NCBI RefSeq assembly: GCF_000517265.1
Contig: NZ_AYSJ01000006.1
Location: 1 to 56,938 of the forward strand
Source of the DNA: Photorhabdus khanii NC19
Lineage (GTDB): Bacteria > Pseudomonadota > Gammaproteobacteria > Enterobacterales > Enterobacteriaceae
Reading direction: 5' to 3'
Length of the DNA: 56,938 nucleotides
In this document: one piece after another, positions 50,341-56,938 of the stretch
Position numbering within the stretch: the first letter of the stretch is position 1
How the letters are laid out: every line of letters starts with the position of its first letter
Notes under the pieces: model-generated
Seen by the model: only the letters and a program-made list of their open reading frames with translations
Databases searched by the model: none
Told to the model about the DNA's origin: nothing
Position numbers and translations under genes: made by a program

Positions 50341-51765
50341 ATGTCAAACAACATTCGTATCGAAGAAGACCTGTTAGGTAAACGAGAAGTCCCCGCTGAA
50401 GCCTATTACGGTATTCACACCTTACGTGCGATTGAAAACTTCTACATCAGTAACAGCACCATCAATGATGTACCCGAATTTATCCGTGGCATGGTGATGG
50501 TAAAAAAAGCCGCCGCCTTAGCTAACAAGGAATTGCAAACCATCCCCAAAAAAATTGCGGATATCATTATCAAAGCCTGCGACGAAGTGCTCAATACTGG
50601 CAAATGTATGGACCAGTTCCCAATTGACGTGTTTCAAGGCGGTGCCGGTACTTCACTCAACATGAATACCAACGAGGTTCTGGCAAACATCGGTTTGGAA
50701 TTGTTAGGCCATAAAAAAGGTGAATATGAACACCTGAACCCTAATGATCATCTGAATAAAAGCCAATCAACTAACGATGCCTACCCAACCGGTTTCCGCA
50801 TCGCAGTTTATAACTCCATCATGAAACTGGTCGAGTCTCTTGAACTGTTGATCGCCGGCTTCGATAAAAAAGCCAAAGAATTTGATGACATTCTGAAAAT
50901 GGGTCGCACCCAGTTACAGGATGCAGTTCCTATGACGCTAGGACAGGAATTCAATGCATTCTCAATCCTGCTGAAAGAAGAAGTTAAAAACCTGAACCGG
51001 ACTTCTCAACTGTTGCTGGAAGTTAACCTTGGTGCTACTGCTATCGGCACCGGTCTGAACACCGCACCGGGTTATCAAAAATTGGCTGTTGAAAAACTGG
51101 CTGAGGTCACTGACTTACCCTGCATACCCGCCGAAGACCTGATTGAAGCAACCTCCGACTGCGGTGCTTACGTTATGGTTCACGGCGCGCTGAAACGTCT
51201 GGCTGTTAAACTGTCTAAAATCTGTAATGACTTGCGTTTACTCTCTTCCGGTCCTCGTGCTGGCCTGAACGAAATCAACCTGCCTGAATTGCAGGCGGGT
51301 TCTTCTATCATGCCGGCAAAAGTTAACCCTGTTATTCCAGAAGTTGTGAATCAGGTTTGCTTCAAAGTCATCGGCAACGATATTTGTGTTACTATGGCAT
51401 CCGAAGCCGGCCAGTTACAGCTAAACGTAATGGAACCCGCTATTGGTCAGGCCATGTTTGAATCTATCTCCCTGCTAAGCAACGCTTGCCGCAACCTGGT
51501 AGAAAAATGCATTAACGGCATCACGGCGAACAAAGAAGTTTGCGAAAACTTCGTATTCAACTCGATCGGTATCGTTACTTATCTGAACCCATTCATCGGT
51601 CACCATAATGGTGATATCGTTGGTAAGATCTGTGCTGAAACTGGCAAAAGTGTTCGTGAAGTCGTGCTGGAACGTGGCTTACTGACTGAAACTGAGTTGG
51701 ATGATATCTTCTGTGTAGAGAACTTAAAACGCCCGGCTTATAAAGCAAAACGTTGTGATGATTAA
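50341..51765 (+). CDS. aspA: Aspartate ammonia-lyase
   Basis: A 474-residue fumarase/aspartase superfamily enzyme that converts L-aspartate to fumarate and ammonia. Signature [15 protein letters not shown] (about 320-334) holds the catalytic Ser loop; [14 protein letters not shown] and the TNDAYPT motif are the other conserved regions. With dcuA and frdABCD it supplies fumarate for anaerobic respiration. Near E. coli length (478). Confidence 0.98.
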   Translation: MSNNIRIEEDLLGKREVPAEAYYGIHTLRAIENFYISNSTINDVPEFIRGMVMVKKAAALANKELQTIPKKIADIIIKACDEVLNTGKCMDQFPIDVFQGGAGTSLNMNTNEVLANIGLELLGHKKGEYEHLNPNDHLNKSQSTNDAYPTGFRIAVYNSIMKLVESLELLIAGFDKKAKEFDDILKMGRTQLQDAVPMTLGQEFNAFSILLKEEVKNLNRTSQLLLEVNLGATAIGTGLNTAPGYQKLAVEKLAEVTDLPCIPAEDLIEATSDCGAYVMVHGALKRLAVKLSKICNDLRLLSSGPRAGLNEINLPELQAGSSIMPAKVNPVIPEVVNQVCFKVIGNDICVTMASEAGQLQLNVMEPAIGQAMFESISLLSNACRNLVEKCINGITANKEVCENFVFNSIGIVTYLNPFIGHHNGDIVGKICAETGKSVREVVLERGLLTETELDDIFCVENLKRPAYKAKRCDD

Positions 51766-51885
51766 ACCTATCGAGTAGGCGTTATTATTGCAGGCTGCTC
51801 TTAACGGCAAAGAATGACAAATAAAACAGCCTAACGATAATAGTGATAACTTTTTGAATATAATAAAAAATAGCTCTTAGCAATC

Positions 51886-51922
51886 AAGGCACGCAACTCC
51901 AACTGGATAGCGTGCCTTTTTA
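51886..51922 (+). terminator. aspA terminator
   Basis: AAGGCACGC pairs with GCGTGCCTT around a 15-base loop, followed by TTTTA. Readthrough into dcuA remains possible. Confidence 0.82.
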
Positions 51923-51990
51923 CTTCCCTACATGCACAAAGTATTAACCTAAAATTTTCAAATTTTTAATTATTTCAAGGAGTAAATATT

Positions 51991-53292
51991 ATGTTAGCCG
52001 TAGAATTGGTTATCGTTCTGCTGGCCATCTTCCTGGGTGCCAGATTAGGGGGGATCGGCATTGGATTTGCCGGCGGTCTTGGCGTTTTGGTGCTGTCAGC
52101 AATGGGTGTTAAACCGGGGCATATTCCATTCGATGTTATTTCCATCATTATGGCGGTTATCGCTGCAATCTCTGCCATGCAAGTCGCCGGTGGTCTGGAT
52201 TATTTGGTTCAACAAACTGAAAAATTGCTGCGTAAAAACCCAAAATACATCACGATCCTCGCACCTATCGTTACCTATTTCCTGACACTGTTTGCAGGTA
52301 CAGGTAACATCTCTCTGTCAGCACTGCCGGTGATTGCCGAAGTTGCAAAAGAACAAGGCATTAAACCATGCCGTCCGCTTTCCACTGCGGTTGTCGCAGC
52401 CCAGATTGGTATCACCGCCTCGCCAATCTCCGCTGCGGTCGTTTATATGTCTTCTCTGATGGAAGGCCACGGAGTCAGCTATATTCATCTGCTGATGGTC
52501 CTGTTGCCATCCACTTTCGCGGCTATCGTTCTAATGTCCTTCATCGTCTCTTGGGTGTTTAATTCCAAACTGTCTGATGACCCTGTTTATCTAAAACGTC
52601 TGGCAGAAAACCTGGTGACTCTGCGTGGCAGCAAACAGATTGAAGTTAAACCAAGGGCTAAGGCTTCTGTTCTGTTGTTCTTAGTAGGTGTTATCAGTGT
52701 TGTTATTTACGCTATCGTCAATAGCCCAAGTATCGGTCTGGTTGCAGAACCACTGATGAACACCACTCACGCTATTCTGATCATTATGCTGAGTGTCGCA
52801 ACTATCACTACGATGTCCTGCTCAGTTGATACTGACGCCATCCTGAATTCCAGTACCTTTAAAGCAGGAATGAGCGCATGTATCTGTATTCTGGGTGTTG
52901 CATGGCTAGGTGACACTTTTGTACAGGCGAATATTGATTGGATCAAAGGCACTGCCGGCGGCTTAATCCAATCTCAACCCTGGTTGCTGGCGGTTATTTT
53001 CTTCTTCTGTTCCGCCCTGCTCTATTCACAGGCGGCAACCGCAAAAGCGCTGATGCCGATGGCTCTGGTTCTGAACGTCACACCACTGACGGCAATCGCT
53101 TCTTTCTCCGCAGTTTCCGGGTTGTTTATTCTGCCTACCTATCCAACCCTGGTTGCCGCAGTTCAGATGGATGACACTGGAACTACCCGTATCGGCCGTT
53201 TCGTCTTCAACCATCCGTTCTTTATTCCCGGCACCATCGGGGTTGCTCTGGCGGTTGCCCTCGGCTTCCTGTTCGGCGGTATGATCCTCTAA
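51991..53292 (+). CDS. dcuA: Anaerobic C4-dicarboxylate transporter DcuA
   Basis: A 433-residue inner-membrane protein with about ten helices. It exchanges or imports aspartate, fumarate, malate and succinate. GTGNISLSALPVIAEVAKEQ-like stretch (about 108-128) and the PTYPTLVAAVQMDD region are conserved with E. coli DcuA (433 aa). AAGGAG precedes ATG 51991. It pairs with aspA: aspartate in, fumarate or succinate out. Confidence 0.97.
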   Translation: MLAVELVIVLLAIFLGARLGGIGIGFAGGLGVLVLSAMGVKPGHIPFDVISIIMAVIAAISAMQVAGGLDYLVQQTEKLLRKNPKYITILAPIVTYFLTLFAGTGNISLSALPVIAEVAKEQGIKPCRPLSTAVVAAQIGITASPISAAVVYMSSLMEGHGVSYIHLLMVLLPSTFAAIVLMSFIVSWVFNSKLSDDPVYLKRLAENLVTLRGSKQIEVKPRAKASVLLFLVGVISVVIYAIVNSPSIGLVAEPLMNTTHAILIIMLSVATITTMSCSVDTDAILNSSTFKAGMSACICILGVAWLGDTFVQANIDWIKGTAGGLIQSQPWLLAVIFFFCSALLYSQAATAKALMPMALVLNVTPLTAIASFSAVSGLFILPTYPTLVAAVQMDDTGTTRIGRFVFNHPFFIPGTIGVALAVALGFLFGGMIL

Positions 53293-53311
53293 TCCCGTCA
53301 ATAACAACCTA

Positions 53312-53340
53312 ATTCAGGGGCGTACACCGCTCCTGAACTC
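53312..53340 (+). terminator. dcuA hairpin
   Basis: TTCAGGGGCG pairs with CGCTCCTGAA with one G-U pair; the following T-run is weak (CTCTTCTCT). Confidence 0.6.
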
Positions 53341-53471
53341 TTCTCTGAAATAATGTTCTTTTCTCTGCAAGCCCTTAATTATTGTCTTAATCTTAACCAG
53401 AACACTTTCTGGTCTGACAGCCTTCGGTTATAGTGCTGAATATTTCTATTCTATTAGCGATCATTAACCTT

Positions 53472-55199
53472 ATGATTAAACGTACTCTGATATTGTTTTT
53501 ACTGCTTTGCAGTACGATGTTTACCCCACTGGCAGCGAATGCGCTGTTTGAACAACCGGGGCAAAACCTGTATTTGCCGGCAGATCAGGCATTCATGTTT
53601 GATTTTCAGCAAAAAGGCGACAAACTGACACTAAATTGGCAGATCAAACCGGGTTATTACCTTTACCGCAAACAACTTCGTATTGAGCCACAGCAGGCCA
53701 CACTAGGTAAAATTACGTTGCCACAAGGTACGGCTCATCAGGATGAATTCTTTGGTGAAACTGAAGTTTATTTCCAACAACTCGCGGTAAATGTTCCTGT
53801 TACAGAGGCAAATGATAAATCCAATATTGTCGTCACTTATCAGGGCTGTGCCGCGGCAGGATACTGCTACCCACCGGAAACCCGCCTGGTTCCATTAAGT
53901 ACAGTTATCCCATCAAAAACAACTAACGTAATACCCACCGAACCTGTTCATAAAACGCCAGAAAGTGCATCAAATGACCAACAAAATTTACCTTTTTCAC
54001 CACTTTGGGCACTTTTGATTGGCATTGGTATCGCCTTTACACCTTGTGTACTGCCGATGTATCCACTGATTTCCGGCATTATTCTTGGTGGTCAGCGCCC
54101 TAAGAACCTAAAACAGATTTTCTGGTTGGCCCTAAGCTATGTTCAAGGAATGGCAATCACCTACACCTTACTTGGATTGATTGTCGCGGCTGCGGGTTTA
54201 CAATTTCAAGCCGCATTGCAACATCCATATGTGCTGATTGGTTTGTCGATACTGTTTATTCTACTAGCACTATCGATGTTCGGCCTTTATTCCCTGCAAC
54301 TGCCTTCCTCCGTTCAGACCCGCCTGGTCAGCTGGAGTAACCAGCAAAAAAGTGGCTCATTCTTTGGTGTATTCGCTATGGGTGCATTAGCGGGATTAAT
54401 TTGCTCACCTTGTACTACCGCGCCTTTAAGCGCCATACTGCTCTATATTGCCCAAAGTGGTAATACAGTAGCAGGGGGCGTAACCCTTTATCTTTATGCT
54501 TTAGGAATGGGATTACCGCTTATTGCCGTCACCCTGTTTGGTCATAAACTCCTGCCACGCAGCGGTCCCTGGATGCAATATGTTAAAGAAGCTTTTGGCT
54601 TCATTATCCTTGCACTGCCTGTTTTCCTGCTGGAAAGAGTTATCGGCGATGTATGGGGAATACGATTATGGAGCCTGCTGGCGGTCAGTTTCCTGGGATG
54701 GGGATTTGCTCTGACACTCAGAAGCCAAAATGGCTGGATAAGAGTCATACAACTGATATTGTTAGTTCTGACGCTGATAGCCACCCGCCCATTGCAGGAT
54801 TGGTTTTGGGGTACGGCAGCGACACAACAATCGCAACACAGCCTCAATTTCCGCCAGATAAATAACTGGCAAGAATTGGAACACCTAATGGCACAAAACA
54901 ACCATAAAACCGTCATGCTTGATTTCTATGCTGACTGGTGTGCCGCATGTAAAGAATTTGAAAAATATACTTTCAGTGATCCACAGGTTCAATCACAACT
55001 ACGTGAAACCTTACTATTACAGGCAAATGTCACCAATAACAGCCCACAGCAAAAACAACTTTTGGAAAAACTGAATGTTCGGGGATTACCGACTATTCTG
55101 TTTTTTGACTCTCAAGGAAAAGAGATCCCTGATTCACGGGTAAATGGTTTTATGAATACAACCCGCTTTAACGAGCATTTGCAACATCTGCAAAAATGA
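53472..55199 (+). CDS. dsbD: Thiol:disulfide interchange protein DsbD
   Basis: 575 residues. The signal peptide of about 25 residues is followed by the periplasmic alpha domain with GCAAAGYC, eight membrane helices with the electron-carrying Cys in TPCVLPMYP and ICSPCTTAP, and the C-terminal thioredoxin-like gamma domain with WCAAC. It moves electrons from cytosolic thioredoxin to periplasmic DsbC, DsbG and CcmG. ATG 53472 begins the signal peptide. The cutA gene that precedes dsbD in E. coli is missing here. Confidence 0.97.
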   Translation: MIKRTLILFLLLCSTMFTPLAANALFEQPGQNLYLPADQAFMFDFQQKGDKLTLNWQIKPGYYLYRKQLRIEPQQATLGKITLPQGTAHQDEFFGETEVYFQQLAVNVPVTEANDKSNIVVTYQGCAAAGYCYPPETRLVPLSTVIPSKTTNVIPTEPVHKTPESASNDQQNLPFSPLWALLIGIGIAFTPCVLPMYPLISGIILGGQRPKNLKQIFWLALSYVQGMAITYTLLGLIVAAAGLQFQAALQHPYVLIGLSILFILLALSMFGLYSLQLPSSVQTRLVSWSNQQKSGSFFGVFAMGALAGLICSPCTTAPLSAILLYIAQSGNTVAGGVTLYLYALGMGLPLIAVTLFGHKLLPRSGPWMQYVKEAFGFIILALPVFLLERVIGDVWGIRLWSLLAVSFLGWGFALTLRSQNGWIRVIQLILLVLTLIATRPLQDWFWGTAATQQSQHSLNFRQINNWQELEHLMAQNNHKTVMLDFYADWCAACKEFEKYTFSDPQVQSQLRETLLLQANVTNNSPQQKQLLEKLNVRGLPTILFFDSQGKEIPDSRVNGFMNTTRFNEHLQHLQK

Positions 55200-55215
55200 T
55201 CTGAAGGAGAACACC

Positions 55216-55788
55216 GTGCAACGAGAACAAGTTCTTAGTCATGTCTTAAACTTGCTGGAACAACATGGCTTATCCGCCACAACTGAGATACTCCTTGGTT
55301 CACTTAACATGGATATGGAATATCTAAAGCAGTTCTGGCCCGATCGGGAAGCGCTGCTTTATGATTGCCTGCGTTATCACGGCCAACAGATTGAAGTCTG
55401 GCAACGACAGATGTTACTGGATGAAAATCTGACACCAGAGCAAAAGCTACTGGCTCGTTATGCAGCGCTTGGTGAAAAAGTAAAAGAGAAACGCTATCCA
55501 GGCTGCCTGTTTATCGCGGCCTGTAGTGCATTCCCTGAATCTGACCACCCTATCCATCAATTAGCTGAATTGCAAAAACAGAATTCTTCCCATTACACCA
55601 CCGAGTTATTACATCAACTAGATATCGAAGATTGTGAACTGATTACCAAACAGATGGAACTGATTCTGGAAGGTTGCCTGAGCAAGCTACTGATCAAACG
55701 GGATATTGATGATATCGCGACGGCAAAACTGCTGGCAGAAGATGTTTTGGCTATCGCCAAATGCCGCAAAAATGGTGCGTTAAGCTAA
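55216..55788 (+). CDS. yjdC: TetR-family regulator YjdC
   Basis: 190 residues starting at GTG 55216 with AAGGAG upstream. The N-terminal HTH (about 5-48) and the regulatory domain with RYPGCLFIAACSAFPE and KQMELILEGCLS match E. coli YjdC, whose target is poorly known. It lies 17 bases after dsbD, as in E. coli. Confidence 0.93.
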   Translation: MQREQVLSHVLNLLEQHGLSATTEILLGSLNMDMEYLKQFWPDREALLYDCLRYHGQQIEVWQRQMLLDENLTPEQKLLARYAALGEKVKEKRYPGCLFIAACSAFPESDHPIHQLAELQKQNSSHYTTELLHQLDIEDCELITKQMELILEGCLSKLLIKRDIDDIATAKLLAEDVLAIAKCRKNGALS

Positions 55789-55915
55789 TAAAAATCAGCC
55801 AAGATGAATAACCACACAAATTTGGGGTAAAAAGTCAGCAATCAATCGTCTTTTATCATTTTTTATCAGAAAGGCATTGACGACTTAGGCTGAATACGGT
55901 TTAATTCGCCCCGTT

Positions 55916-55991
55916 GCCCGGATAGCTCAGTCGGTAGAGCAGAGGATTGAAAATCCTCGTGTCGGTGGTTCGATTCCGCCTCCGGGCACCA
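55916..55991 (+). tRNA. pheU: tRNA-Phe (GAA)
   Basis: 76 bases with encoded CCA. The acceptor stem GCCCGGA/TCCGGGC, D-loop AGCTCAGTCGGTAGAGC, anticodon loop TTGAAAA (GAA) and T-arm GGTTCGATTCC are all intact. Same place as E. coli pheU, after yjdC. Phe tRNA genes are common integration sites. Confidence 0.98.
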
Positions 55992-56540
55992 TATCAAAGT
56001 GCGTTGGTTGAGAGATGAGAAAACTCAACGAGCGTTCGATACCGGAACCTAAAAGTGCATAATTGTAGATTGTTCAATCTTGCGCTACTTAGATATAAGT
56101 ATAAAGGTTCTAAGATTAGGATATCTGAGAAATCAGATGTCCTTTTTTCGTTCGAGGGAGATATTTACAAGTTCTATTGCAACTGTCAAGCCATCCAAAC
56201 CAAAATCAATGAATTAATTAACACGATGTTGTATAAATAAGTTTTCATAATTATGCTTCACTTCCAACCAGCCCTTGTGTACCAAGACATACAGCCTTTT
56301 CATCTAAACGGCCCGTGGAAACAGTGAGATAGGCTATAGAACCAATATTGTTCAAGAAGAAAACAAAGTGCATAGGTGTATCGGTATTATGGAAAGCTAT
56401 TTATCGGTTACTCAATTTTCCTAATTGTTCAGAAGAAGGTCAGTTATGGGAGATTGCATCAGTTCGAAAAAACTCCCCATCTTGCGACAGGGAATTTGTA
56501 TAGAAAAAACAAGTCCAGGCAACCGCGAAAATATTTCGGT
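55992..56540. other. Spacer between tRNA-Phe and an integrase gene
   Basis: No supported gene. A GTG-initiated 61-codon frame at 56055-56240 lacks a ribosome binding site and any recognised similarity. This is probably the left edge of an integrated element; the attachment repeat cannot be defined without its far copy. Confidence 0.45.
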
Positions 56541-56938
56541 TTATCTGATTAACATTTCTCCTCTCTCTGGCTCAACATCAATATACAGCATCAATTCGCG
56601 CTCCAGCGCACGCCCGGCAATATCCAGATTGATATCAATATATTCCATCGTCGTGGCAATATTGCGGTGTCCCAATAATCCGCGCACCATTTGCAAATTA
56701 CGATCAGGCGCTTTCATCAGTTCAGTTGCCAAAATATGCCGGAAACGGTGGGGGCCCACATCAAATCCACACTCCTTTGACAAGCGCCGAAAAAATGATT
56801 TTATCGTCTGTAATTGATCAGTTTCATTTCCTCGGTCTGTTTTGGCGGTAAAATAATTCACACAGAACAGGAGATCACTCAGTTTTGCCCCGGCGGCTTG
56901 CGCACGTTCCAGCAAAATCTCCAGTCGCGGATATAACC
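56541..56938 (-). CDS. Tyrosine recombinase (integrase), C-terminal part, cut by window end
   Basis: The frame is open to the right edge, so the N-terminus is outside the window. The C-terminal catalytic part shows the box II motif HRFRH (H-x-x-R), LLGHRNI and the nucleophile in TTMEYID. It points towards the tRNA-Phe gene, an orientation common for islands integrated at tRNA genes. Which element it belongs to cannot be seen. Confidence 0.85.
   Translation of the reverse strand, partial: LYPRLEILLERAQAAGAKLSDLLFCVNYFTAKTDRGNETDQLQTIKSFFRRLSKECGFDVGPHRFRHILATELMKAPDRNLQMVRGLLGHRNIATTMEYIDINLDIAGRALERELMLYIDVEPERGEMLIR

Noticed and set aside
56055..56240. 61-codon GTG-initiated frame after tRNA-Phe
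   Set aside because: No ribosome binding site or recognisable domain; left as part of the spacer.
56425..56817. Plus-strand frame opposite the integrase
   Set aside because: Shadow of the tyrosine recombinase, whose motifs are clear on the minus strand.

Overview
The window reads as the chromosome of an enterobacterium of the Photorhabdus/Xenorhabdus type. Most genes are close relatives of Escherichia coli genes in near-E. coli order, but base composition is lower in G+C, intergenic DNA is AT-rich and decayed, and insertion-sequence scraps are frequent. The genus is an inference from gene content and style; no rRNA or species marker is present.

Layout. 1-4.4 kb: a decayed AT-rich stretch, a TnpB remnant and a G+C-rich acquired cyanate cassette (cynR, a broken cynT, cynS, a GuaD-like deaminase). 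4.7-8.9 kb: backbone yhdT-panF-prmA and dusB-fis with the conserved fis promoter. 9-12.6 kb: an accessory patch with a papain-like cysteine protease and an unknown partner, an IS605 core, an AraC fragment, an XRE/2TM regulator and a TacA-like antitoxin remnant. 12.6-24.6 kb: livKHMGF, panM, glycerate kinase, rpoH, ftsYEX (FtsY with five 51-bp repeats), rsmD, yhhL. 24.8-27.2 kb: a very AT-rich microcin C-like operon. 27.3-32.4 kb: zntA with its ZntR promoter, tusA, yhhQ behind a preQ1-I-like riboswitch, gldA. 32.4-36.7 kb: tandem DUF29 genes, then glpT-glpQ. 36.7-44.9 kb: epmA, frdABCD, sugE with a guanidine-II riboswitch, efp, epmB, yjeI. 45.6-47 kb: a LysR gene and a decayed ORF. 47.3-55.8 kb: groSL with a sigma-32 promoter, fxsA, aspA, dcuA, dsbD, yjdC. 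55.9 kb to the end: tRNA-Phe and the start of an integrase-bearing element.

How the genes work together. aspA, dcuA and frdABCD form an anaerobic aspartate-to-fumarate-to-succinate respiration set. efp, epmA and epmB are the EF-P translation factor and two of its lysylation enzymes. glpT, glpQ and gldA handle glycerol phosphodiesters, glycerol-3-phosphate and glycerol. sugE and yhhQ are transporters, each behind a riboswitch for the matching ligand.

The most interesting item is the operon at 24.8-27.2 kb. On the minus strand it holds a 7-codon gene encoding MISIASN (27064-27087), ending in Asn like the E. coli microcin C precursor, then a 12-bp-stem hairpin, an MccB-like adenylating enzyme and an MccC-like exporter. 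The full-length mccB frame is 351 codons but has an in-frame TAG at codon 30, inside the N-terminal peptide-binding region. The locus looks like a minimal peptide-nucleotide antibiotic cluster that is recently silenced, or read through, in this genome.
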